40,940 nucleotides of DNA, from the NCBI GenBank assembly GCA_947630405.1, contig CANRHL010000006.1, positions 1-40,940 of the forward strand, in the 5' to 3' direction. Position 1 is the first letter of the stretch. Each line of letters opens with the position of its first letter. The translations under genes were made by a program, and so were the position numbers. This document shows positions 9,027-16,810 of the stretch, one piece after another. The notes beneath the pieces were generated by a model. That model made no database searches, was not told the origin of the DNA, and was given only the letters and a program-made list of their open reading frames with translations. This DNA is from an uncultured Clostridia bacterium. Lineage in GTDB: Bacteria; Bacillota; Clostridia; Christensenellales; UBA1242.

Positions 9027-11009
9027 ATGGATTTTGTTAAAGTTAGGCCAGAGTTCCCTAAGCGGGCGGTGGTTACATCCGGCATGCCTTATGGCAACAA
9101 AACGCTACATTACGGCCATGTGGGCATGACATTGCGTGCCGATGTGTTTGCGCGCTTTTTACGGGATAGAATTGGCAGCGAGAATGTTATTTTTGTATCT
9201 GGCACGGATTGTTACGGCACCACTGCCATGGAAGGGTTTAGACAAGCGGGTGGCAAATTTAAGTCGTTAACCGAGTTTGTTTCCTTCTTTCACGAGCAAC
9301 AAAAGCAGGTTTTTGCCGATTATGAAATTGGTTTTAACTTTTTTGGTGCATCTGCTCTTCCGCCCGCAAATAAAACACATGAGGAGATGAGCCATTATTT
9401 TATAACCACTCTTAACAAAAACGGAATGCTTTCCACCCACGCATCATATCAGTTTTATGATAAAAAGCTCAACCTAATTTTAAACGGGCGGCAAGTTGTG
9501 GGCAAATGCCCGTTTGAGGGCTGCACAAGCGAACACGGCTATGCGGACGAGTGCAGTTTGGGCCACCAATATATGCCGGAGGATTTAATTGACCCCATCT
9601 CCGTTTTAACGGGGGAAAAGCCCGAGTTAATTAAGGTGCAAAACCACTATTTTAATTTGGAAGATTGCATTCCCGACCTTGAGAGATGGATTAATTCAAT
9701 TGAGCATGATGGGGACACCCCTCAATTTATGGTTAAAGAGTTAAGGGAGTTCTTTAAAAAGCCGGAAATCTACATTAAGCGCGAATATCTAGCAAAACTA
9801 AGTGAAATTAAGGCAGAATTGCCACCTTTTACTGACATAACTAAAAACGAAAAGCAGCCAAGTGTGACTTTGCAGTTTGAAAAATTGACCGACCGCGAGC
9901 GCGCGTGCGAAATTTTAAATAAGTATGAAATCCGCTACCGCACGGGCAAAACGCTAACTCCGTTTAGGCTAACCGCCAACATTGAGTGGGGCGTTCCGTG
10001 TGCGGACATTAACGGGCTTAAAAATCAAACCTTTTATGTGTGGCCGGAGAGTTTGTGGGCGCCAATTTCATTTACTAAAACCTATTTAAAAAGCCTAGGC
10101 AAGCCGGAAGATGAATGGAAAAAATATTGGTGCAGCAAAGAGGCGCAAGTTTACCAATTTATTGGCGAGGATAACCTTTATTTTTACGGACCAGCGCAGC
10201 AAGCCATGTTTATGTATATGAACGGCAAAAATCCAAGCGGCGAAGCAAAAGAGGGCGAACTTCAAAACACAAAAGTGCTGCCAATAAAATCCATTTTATA
10301 TATGAATCAAAAGGCAAGTTCATCGGGCGCGATTAAGCCGCCACAAGCAAGCGAGTTTTTAAAATATTACACGCCTGAGCAGTTTAGAATTCACTTTTTG
10401 GCAATGAATTTGGCCAACAACAATGTTAGCCTTAGCCCTAAGGCGTTTAACCCGAACGCAAAGCCAGAGGATGCCGACCCTATGGTATTAGAAGGCAACC
10501 TTTTAACAAATGTTTATAATCGAATTTTGAGAACGGTGTTCTACTCCACGCAAAATAATTTCGCCGGCGTTATTCCAACCGCAGAAATCAGCAGTGAAAC
10601 TCTTGATGCGTGCAAAAAGGCCATTTTGGACGTGGAACGCTTTATGGCAGATAAAAAATTCCACCAAGTTTACAACGCAATTGACGTTTTCATCCGCAAC
10701 ATCAACAAATTTTGGGTTAAAGAAGTTGCTAATGCGGACAATGAAAAATTAAAATGGCTAACCGCCAACACGCTGCAGATGATTGTAACCGCCAACACCT
10801 TGTTGCACCCGGTTGCGCCAAGCGGAACTGAAAATGTTGCCGACTATATTGGCCTTGATAAAACTAAATGCTTTAATTGGCTGTATATTTTTGATAATTT
10901 CTATACCTTATTAAATAAGGATAAGGGCGGCAAGTTAAAAGCCCTTAAAGAAAAGGAAGATTTTTTCCGCCGTAGCACCTGGCAACTTGAAGAAATGTTA
11001 AAAAAATAA
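9027..11009 (+). CDS. metG: Methionyl-tRNA synthetase-like class I aminoacyl-tRNA synthetase (divergent)
   Basis: MetRS-like architecture: VTSGMPYGNKTLHYGHVG..RADVFARF, SGTDCYG, Cys-rich knuckle CPFEGC..ECSLGH, EWGVPC..FYVWPES, FIGEDNLYFY, KASSS in KMSKS position. SD-like aaagga upstream. Confidence 0.85.
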   Translation: MDFVKVRPEFPKRAVVTSGMPYGNKTLHYGHVGMTLRADVFARFLRDRIGSENVIFVSGTDCYGTTAMEGFRQAGGKFKSLTEFVSFFHEQQKQVFADYEIGFNFFGASALPPANKTHEEMSHYFITTLNKNGMLSTHASYQFYDKKLNLILNGRQVVGKCPFEGCTSEHGYADECSLGHQYMPEDLIDPISVLTGEKPELIKVQNHYFNLEDCIPDLERWINSIEHDGDTPQFMVKELREFFKKPEIYIKREYLAKLSEIKAELPPFTDITKNEKQPSVTLQFEKLTDRERACEILNKYEIRYRTGKTLTPFRLTANIEWGVPCADINGLKNQTFYVWPESLWAPISFTKTYLKSLGKPEDEWKKYWCSKEAQVYQFIGEDNLYFYGPAQQAMFMYMNGKNPSGEAKEGELQNTKVLPIKSILYMNQKASSSGAIKPPQASEFLKYYTPEQFRIHFLAMNLANNNVSLSPKAFNPNAKPEDADPMVLEGNLLTNVYNRILRTVFYSTQNNFAGVIPTAEISSETLDACKKAILDVERFMADKKFHQVYNAIDVFIRNINKFWVKEVANADNEKLKWLTANTLQMIVTANTLLHPVAPSGTENVADYIGLDKTKCFNWLYIFDNFYTLLNKDKGGKLKALKEKEDFFRRSTWQLEEMLKK

Positions 11010-11010
11010 C

Positions 11011-11037
11011 CCCCATTGCGACATTCGTCTTATGGGG
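11011..11037 (-). repeat. Structured repeat copy 2: CCCCAT-[AAGACGAATGTCGCA]-ATGGGG hairpin (on minus strand)
   Basis: Same loop core and length as copy 1; stem bases differ in a compensatory way. Confidence 0.65.
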
Positions 11038-11115
11038 ACCCCGAAAGAATCTGCAAATTTTTAAATTTTTCAATTTTTGTTTTACTATAAAATTTTTATT
11101 GGTATAATTATTTTA

Positions 11116-11781
11116 ATGTATGGTTTTAGGCGTAGGTTAATTAACATTTTATCTAGCATTTTGGTCGTTATGACTATGTGCTTTGCTTTTTTGTCGCTTG
11201 TTCTCATTGTTTTTAATTTCACCTATATTAAAACCGATGTTTCAAATTATTCAATGTACCCCACCCTTAACGAGTTGGCAGCAAATAGCAAAGAGCAGTG
11301 CGATGTGGTTTACATTAACAAATATCGCCCGCTTCAAGTTGGGGACATTGTGGTTGCCAACGTAACATGGAACGAAAAGCCTGTGGTTAAGCGCCTGGTT
11401 GCCCGCCCGTTTGACACTATGCGTGTTGAGGATCTTGGAAATGAGTATGCGCTTTACATTAACGATAGCCTGCTTTACACCAAGGAAAAATTTATGTTGC
11501 ACCCCGATGATAACGGCAGATTATATGAGAGTTCAACTTACAATCATTATGTTGCCATAGTTAACTACATTAAGGCGCACTCAACCACCAACACAGTTAC
11601 AATGGGTGTGGACGAATATTTCCTATTGGGCGATAACTGGGCAGGCAGTGATGATAGCAGCAGGCACGGCACGGTAACGCGCAGCCAAATTATTGGTGCA
11701 TCTGATGTTGTAATTCACAAAGGCGACAACAAAATTAATGTTTTGCTAGGCACAATTTTAAAAGGGATATTTAGTTTTTAA
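11116..11781 (+). CDS. Signal peptidase I-like (S26 family) membrane protein
   Basis: N-terminal TM, NYSMYPTL catalytic Ser box, VVKRLVARPFD, GDNWAGSDDSSRHG. Start at ATG 11116 preferred over the TTG start at 11077 in the ORF track. Confidence 0.8.
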   Translation: MYGFRRRLINILSSILVVMTMCFAFLSLVLIVFNFTYIKTDVSNYSMYPTLNELAANSKEQCDVVYINKYRPLQVGDIVVANVTWNEKPVVKRLVARPFDTMRVEDLGNEYALYINDSLLYTKEKFMLHPDDNGRLYESSTYNHYVAIVNYIKAHSTTNTVTMGVDEYFLLGDNWAGSDDSSRHGTVTRSQIIGASDVVIHKGDNKINVLLGTILKGIFSF

Positions 11782-11841
11782 ATATCTTTTTTTATTGAAT
11801 AAAAATTGCTCTCTTACAAAAGATATGGTAAGGAGTTTTTT

Positions 11842-12987
11842 ATGAAGAAAAAATTTTTATCAATTTTAATTGTCCCTATTTTAATTTTGGCAGTTATATT
11901 AGTGCCAAACATTAAGTTGCACGCACAGGCAGTGCCAGAAATTGAGCATAAGGCAAGCGTGTTAATTGAGCGCAATTCGGGCAAGGTTTTGAGCGAGTTC
12001 AATAGCCGTGAACATTTGCCAATTGCAAGTGTTACAAAACTTATGACAATTTTGCTTACCCTTGAAAAAATTGACGCTGGCGAAATTGCTTTAACCGACA
12101 AAGTTATGGTTTCGCCTAACGCAAGTGGCATGGGTGGCAGCCAAATTTTCCTTGATGCCAACAACGAATATGAGTTGGGCGAATTGTTAAAATCGGTTGT
12201 TGTTGCCAGCGCTAACGATAGCAGTGTTGCCCTTGCCGAACACATTGCGGGCAGCGAAAATAATTTTGTTCGCCTTATGAACGAGCGCGCACATGAACTT
12301 GGGCTTAACGATACGAATTATGCCAACTGCACTGGGCTGCCAACGCCGGACGGCTACTCTTGCGCTTACGACCAAGCCGTGATTTTAAACAAGGTGTTGA
12401 ATTACGACATTTATCACGACTATTCATCAATTTGGCTTGAAGATTTTGTTCACCCATCTGGCCGCACCACCGTTATGACCAACACCAACAAATTAAGCCG
12501 TTTTTACTCGGGCTGCATTGGCGGAAAAACCGGCTCAACCAACCAAGCAAAATATTGTTTGGCAGTTGGTGCAAAGAGAAATGACACCGAGTTAATTTCG
12601 GTTGTTTTGGGTGCGGATAACAGTCAAAACCGCTTTAAACTTGCAAGCGACTTATTAAATTATGGCTTTGATAATTTTGAGGCTAAAACCATTTTCTCAT
12701 CTAGCGATTTAACCGATAAAACCATTAAAATTAAGGGCATGGATAGGGTCACTCACCTAAAAGCCGAACGCGATTACACCATGATTTGCAAGAAGGGTGA
12801 AGATGTTAATTTTAGCCTTAACTTTAACCTTCCTAATATGTTAAACAAGGTTAGCGAAAATGAGGTTGTTGGCAATGTTGAAATTGTGGTTGATGGCGTG
12901 GTTGTGGACACAATAAATCTGCTTTCAACCGAAACACACGAAGAAGCAAGTTTGTTCGACTATATGAAGGACATCATTAATAATTAG
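11842..12987 (+). CDS. dacA: D-alanyl-D-alanine carboxypeptidase (PBP5/DacA family)
   Basis: SVTKLMT (SxxK), SANDSS (SxN), GGKTGST (KTG), signal peptide; AAGGAG upstream of ATG 11842. Confidence 0.9.
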   Translation: MKKKFLSILIVPILILAVILVPNIKLHAQAVPEIEHKASVLIERNSGKVLSEFNSREHLPIASVTKLMTILLTLEKIDAGEIALTDKVMVSPNASGMGGSQIFLDANNEYELGELLKSVVVASANDSSVALAEHIAGSENNFVRLMNERAHELGLNDTNYANCTGLPTPDGYSCAYDQAVILNKVLNYDIYHDYSSIWLEDFVHPSGRTTVMTNTNKLSRFYSGCIGGKTGSTNQAKYCLAVGAKRNDTELISVVLGADNSQNRFKLASDLLNYGFDNFEAKTIFSSSDLTDKTIKIKGMDRVTHLKAERDYTMICKKGEDVNFSLNFNLPNMLNKVSENEVVGNVEIVVDGVVVDTINLLSTETHEEASLFDYMKDIINN

Positions 12988-13006
12988 TGAGCCATGCTCA
13001 CTTTTT
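12986..13006 (+). terminator. Rho-independent terminator after dacA
   Basis: AGTGAGC-CAT-GCTCACTTTTTA. Confidence 0.75.
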
Positions 13007-13084
13007 ATTATTTATTTAATAATTATATAAAAATATTTTATTTAACCTCTTGATTTTTAAATTTTTTTATGTTAATATACTCTC

Positions 13085-13198
13085 GCTTTAAAAATTTGCA
13101 GTTTTGCAAAGTGGGGGCTTTAAACCGCCTTTGGCGGTTAAGATATGCCCGCAGGGCATATCGCCCCACGCTACCGCGTGGGCAAAGCCCCTTAAAGC
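13085..13198 (+). other. Multibranched structured element in rpsF upstream region (candidate ncRNA/leader or inserted palindromic element)
   Basis: Outer stem GCTTTAA(13085-13091)/TTAAAGC(13192-13198); GGGGCTTT(13114-13121)/AAAGCCCC(13184-13191); hairpins AACCGCC-TTT-GGCGGTT, GATATGCCC-GCA-GGGCATATC, CCCACGC-TACC-GCGTGGG. Confidence 0.7.
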
Positions 13199-13274
13199 AA
13201 GCGCACTTAATAAGTCGAAATAAAAAAGTGCGTTCCTTACCTTGAAAAAGGTCATTAGTCCATAAGGAGGTTAT

Positions 13275-13556
13275 ATGAATAGTTACGAATTAATGTACAT
13301 CATACCAAGCCAATCGACAGATGAAGAAAAAGAAGCACTCATCGCTCAAGTTAATGGTATGATTGAAAAAGACGGCGGCACAATTGAATCCGTTGAGCGT
13401 GTTGGCAACAAAAAACTTGCTTACGAAATTCAAAACAAGCGCGAAGGTTACTATGTTCTTGTAAATTTCAAAACAAAGTCAACTAACCCAAACAAACTTG
13501 GTAAACTGCTTGCCATCACAAATAATATATTGCGTTATATAATTGTTGCAAAATAA
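13275..13556 (+). CDS. rpsF: 30S ribosomal protein S6
   Basis: MNSYELMYIIPSQSTDEEKEALI...RVGNKKLAYEIQNKREGYYVLVNF; AAGGAGG SD. Confidence 0.95.
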   Translation: MNSYELMYIIPSQSTDEEKEALIAQVNGMIEKDGGTIESVERVGNKKLAYEIQNKREGYYVLVNFKTKSTNPNKLGKLLAITNNILRYIIVAK

Positions 13557-13583
13557 TGTAAATTTGAATTTAGGAGAGTAATT

Positions 13584-14021
13584 ATGAACAAAGTTTATTT
13601 AATAGGCAATTTAACTAGGGACCCTGAACTTGCCACCACAAATAGCGGCGTTTCTGTGTGCAGATTTTCAATCGCAGTTTCACGCAGGTTCACCGCAGCA
13701 GACGGCAGCAGGGAAACCGATTTCTTTAATGTAACCGCATGGCGCGGCACGGCAGATAACTGTGCAAAGTTTTTGAAAAAAGGCAGCAAGGTTGCAGTTA
13801 CCGGCTCAATCCAAACCAGGAATTTTGAACGTCAAGATGGCACTAAAGGTTTTGCCGTTGACATCATCGCTGACGAAGTTGAATTTTTATCAACAAAAAA
13901 TGACGGAGGCAACGAAAGTGCGGGCGAAGGTGCACCGGCTGGCGGCTTTAGTGCGGGCGGCAGCAACAATTCTGCCCCAGTTGCAGACTTACAACCAGTT
14001 GACGACAATTTGCCGTTTTAA
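13584..14021 (+). CDS. ssb: Single-stranded DNA-binding protein
   Basis: MNKVYLIGNLTRDPEL..FSIAVSRRF...DFFNVTAWRGTADNCAKFLKKGSKVAVTGSIQTR; acidic C-terminus DDNLPF. Confidence 0.96.
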   Translation: MNKVYLIGNLTRDPELATTNSGVSVCRFSIAVSRRFTAADGSRETDFFNVTAWRGTADNCAKFLKKGSKVAVTGSIQTRNFERQDGTKGFAVDIIADEVEFLSTKNDGGNESAGEGAPAGGFSAGGSNNSAPVADLQPVDDNLPF

Positions 14022-14057
14022 TTAATTTAGTCCTTACGGGCAAGTAAAAAGGATTTT

Positions 14058-14252
14058 ATGACAGACGCAGATAGAAATAGAATTAATAGATTAAAAAAAG
14101 CATTAAAGAAAATGACCCTTCCTGAGAGGGTACGATATTTAAAAATTTTAGGTTATGATGCCTACGGCAAGGATGCCGATTTAGCAAAATATTTGGATAT
14201 CTTTGACGAAAAAGAACCTAAAAATGATAACGTCAAAAACGACAATATTTAA
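14058..14252 (+). CDS. Hypothetical 64 aa protein between ssb and rpsR
   Basis: MTDADRNRINRLKKALKKMTLPERVRYLKILGYDAYGKDADLAKYLDIFDEKEPK...; AAGGA upstream; in-operon position. Confidence 0.7.
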   Translation: MTDADRNRINRLKKALKKMTLPERVRYLKILGYDAYGKDADLAKYLDIFDEKEPKNDNVKNDNI

Positions 14253-14267
14253 TTAAAAGGAGAAATT

Positions 14268-14567
14268 ATGGAAGAAGAAAAAGTTGAAGCAAAAGCAGAA
14301 GTTAAAGAAACTAAACCTGCCACAACTGAAAAGAAAAAATACTTTAAACACAAACAACAAAACAAGAAAAAAGTTTGTGTTTTCTGCCAAGATAAAAATG
14401 CCGTAATAGATTATAAAGACGGCAACCGACTTAAAAAATTCATTGCCGAAGGCGGAAAGATTTTACCATCTCGCCAAACAGGCACTTGCGCAAGACATCA
14501 ACGCGAATTAACCGTTGCAATCAAGCGTGCAAGAAACATGGCAATTTTACCATTTATGGGCGAGTAA
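14268..14567 (+). CDS. rpsR: 30S ribosomal protein S18 (zinc-ribbon type, charged N-terminal extension)
   Basis: [68 protein letters not shown]. Confidence 0.95.
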   Translation: MEEEKVEAKAEVKETKPATTEKKKYFKHKQQNKKKVCVFCQDKNAVIDYKDGNRLKKFIAEGGKILPSRQTGTCARHQRELTVAIKRARNMAILPFMGE

Positions 14568-14590
14568 GGTGCAAACTGCACTCTTTAATC

Positions 14591-14624
14591 ATTTGCGAAA
14601 TATAAAATTTCGCAAATTTTTTTA
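14591..14624 (+). terminator. Rho-independent terminator of rpsF-ssb-rpsR operon
   Basis: ATTTGCGAAAT/ATTTCGCAAAT followed by T-run. Confidence 0.85.
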
Positions 14625-14640
14625 TGTTTGTTTGCACCTT

Positions 14641-14694
14641 CTCTATGAGGGGGCACCGGCTTGCCGTTTCCCCCAGCATTACTCCCCCTCCATT
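14641..14694. repeat. Intergenic repeat copy A (CTCTATGAGGGGG...CATTACTCCCCCTCCATT)
   Basis: Shared ends with 14778-14936. Confidence 0.55.
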
Positions 14695-14732
14695 ATTTAA
14701 TGTGTTGGTTTTTAAATCACCTACTTTTATCA

Positions 14733-14760
14733 AAACCGCAAGTGTGCGGTTTTTTCTTTT
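14733..14760 (+). terminator. Terminator-like hairpin
   Basis: AAAACCGCA-AGTG-TGCGGTTTTTTCTTTT. Confidence 0.6.
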
Positions 14761-14777
14761 TTAGGCGTTTACTCGCC

Positions 14778-14936
14778 CTCTATGAGGGAACACCTGCGTT
14801 TGGGGGCCCTGTTAAGAAATTATTTCTTAATGGGGAGCGCAGCCCGCAAGTGTACATTGAGCAAGAGCAAACCCTTTTGCTCGGCGAAATCTTAACTTGC
14901 TAGGGTGAGCATTTCCCTCATTACTCCTTTTCCATT
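14778..14936. repeat. Intergenic repeat copy B with internal hairpins (CTCTATGAGGGAA...TTTCCCTCATTACTCC...TCCATT)
   Basis: Terminal motifs match copy A; contains a 14-pair hairpin 14807-14835 centred on TTAAGAAATTATTTCTTAA. Confidence 0.55.
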
Positions 14937-15084
14937 CTAAAGAGATATAATTTGAAATGCTCAATTTTTTTATTTATTTTTTAATTTTTAATGATTTTTT
15001 ATTAAAATTTTATTATTTTTTTAAATTTTTATTATTTTTTTATTTTATTTTTGTTTTAATCTTAATTTTTGTTATTATTTTATT

Positions 15085-15639
15085 ATGAATAGATGTTCTT
15101 GGTTAAATTTAAAAAATAATTTATATGTAAATTATCATGATAATGAGTGGGGGACGCCAACTCATGACGATAAACTTTTGTTTGAAATGCTTATTTTAGA
15201 GACATTTCAAGCGGGTTTAAGTTGGGAGTGCGTGTTAAATAAAAGAGCGGCATTCCGCGTTGCTTTTGATAATTTTAATATTAATAAAATAATTAAATAT
15301 GACGATAATAAAATTAATGAATTAATTAATAATAAAAATATAATAAGAAATAAATTAAAAATTAATGCCGCAATTAATAATAGCCGAATTTTTAAACAAA
15401 TTCAAACTGAATTTGGCAATTTTAATTCTTATATTTGGGGTTTTACAAATAATAAAATAATTTTTGAGCCTTATAATTTACGCACCACTTCTCCGCTATC
15501 TAATAAAATTTCTGCCGACCTAAAAGCGCGTGGCATGAAATTTGTGGGCTCAACCACCATTTACGCATATCTGCAATCAATTGGCATAATAAACGCCCAC
15601 GGCCCCGAGTGTTATTTATATAAAACGCAAAAACGTTAA
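15085..15639 (+). CDS. tag: DNA-3-methyladenine glycosylase I
   Basis: RCSWLNLKNNLYVNYHDNEWGTPTHDDKLLFEMLILETFQAGLSWECVLNKRAAFRVAFDNFN; family-typical. Confidence 0.92.
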   Translation: MNRCSWLNLKNNLYVNYHDNEWGTPTHDDKLLFEMLILETFQAGLSWECVLNKRAAFRVAFDNFNINKIIKYDDNKINELINNKNIIRNKLKINAAINNSRIFKQIQTEFGNFNSYIWGFTNNKIIFEPYNLRTTSPLSNKISADLKARGMKFVGSTTIYAYLQSIGIINAHGPECYLYKTQKR

Positions 15640-15681
15640 AAACATTTTGAATTTTAATTCGAGTTTGATATAATTATTTTT

Positions 15682-16782
15682 ATGAACATAGAAAACATTG
15701 GAGAAGAATTACAAGCGCTTGTTGAAAAGTTTGAGTTAACAAAAACTTGTTTGCACCTAGATGCGGAACAAGAAAAATTAAATTCGCTTTTAAAAGAGCG
15801 CGAGAGTTTAACATTTTGGAATAATTTGGATTACGCCATGCAAACGAACAAAGACATTAAAAGTTTGCAGGACCTTTTTGCCGAAGTGCAAAAACTTCAA
15901 AACGAAATTTCTGCCCTTATTGAAACGGTTAAGAGTTTGGAAACGGAAACCGACATTGACTTATTAAACTTGGCGTTTAACGAAATGTTGCAACTAAAAG
16001 ATAAGGTTGACGAACTTAACGTTCGCACTCTATTGGACGAAAAATATGATAACAACGATGCCATTTTAACAATCCACTCAGGTGCGGGCGGAACTGAAGC
16101 GCAAGATTGGGTTGTTATGCTTGCAAGAATGTATAAAATGTACTGCCAAAAAAATGGCTTTGAAATGAGCGTGGTGGATAAAGTTGACGGCAACGATGCC
16201 GGGCTAAAAACCGCAGTTTTATGGGTTAAAGGCGAATATGCCTACGGCAAACTAAAAGGAGAAATGGGTGTGCATCGCTTGGTGCGTATAAGCCCGTTTG
16301 ATAGCAACAAACGCCGCCACACAAGTTTTGCCTCAGTTGAAGTTGTGCCACAAATTAGTGGCGAAGGCGCGGTTAAAATTGCAAATGAAGATTTAAAAAT
16401 TGACACCTATCGAAGCAGCGGCGCGGGCGGGCAAAATGTGAACAAGGTTGAAACCGCCGTTCGCATAACACACATTCCAACCGGCTTGGTGGTAACCTGC
16501 CAAAACGAGCGCAGCCAACTTCAAAACCGCGAAAATGCAATGAAGATTTTAACAAGTAAATTGGCAGCCCTTGAAGAAGAAAAAAAGCGCCAAAATTTAA
16601 AAGATATTAAGGGCGAATTAAAGCCTATTGAGTGGGGCAGCCAAATAAGAAGTTACGTGTTCCAGCCATACACTATGGTTAAGGACCACCGCACCGATTA
16701 CGAAACGAGCGATGTTGAGGCAGTTATGGATGGCGAATTAACTCCGTTTATTAATGAATATTTAAAAAAATCTCACACATAA
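15682..16782 (+). CDS. prfB: Peptide chain release factor 2, uninterrupted frame
   Basis: SGAGGTEAQDW, SPFDSNKRRHTSFASVEV (SPF tripeptide), SSGAGGQNVNKVETAVRITHIPTG (GGQ). Confidence 0.93.
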   Translation: MNIENIGEELQALVEKFELTKTCLHLDAEQEKLNSLLKERESLTFWNNLDYAMQTNKDIKSLQDLFAEVQKLQNEISALIETVKSLETETDIDLLNLAFNEMLQLKDKVDELNVRTLLDEKYDNNDAILTIHSGAGGTEAQDWVVMLARMYKMYCQKNGFEMSVVDKVDGNDAGLKTAVLWVKGEYAYGKLKGEMGVHRLVRISPFDSNKRRHTSFASVEVVPQISGEGAVKIANEDLKIDTYRSSGAGGQNVNKVETAVRITHIPTGLVVTCQNERSQLQNRENAMKILTSKLAALEEEKKRQNLKDIKGELKPIEWGSQIRSYVFQPYTMVKDHRTDYETSDVEAVMDGELTPFINEYLKKSHT

Positions 16783-16810
16783 AAAAAGAGCAAACCGCTC
16801 TTTTTTATTT
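16782..16810. terminator. Bidirectional terminator between convergent prfB and alaS
   Basis: AAAAAAGAGC-AAACC-GCTCTTTTTT. Confidence 0.85.

Noticed and set aside
11077-11115. Upstream TTG start for the signal peptidase-like gene
   Set aside because: ATG 11116 lies just after a TATAAT box and gives a typical N-terminus; the extension would overlap the promoter.
11814-12375. Antisense ORFs opposite dacA (143 aa, 62 aa)
   Set aside because: Fully overlap a confident dacA with catalytic motifs; no independent start signals.
14515-14903. ORFs 14515..14700 and 14661..14903
   Set aside because: Span a terminator and structured repeats; composition not protein-like.
14761-14970. 6S RNA, RNase P RNA or tmRNA
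   Set aside because: None of the conserved landmark sequences of these RNAs were recognised; treated as a repeat/structured element instead.
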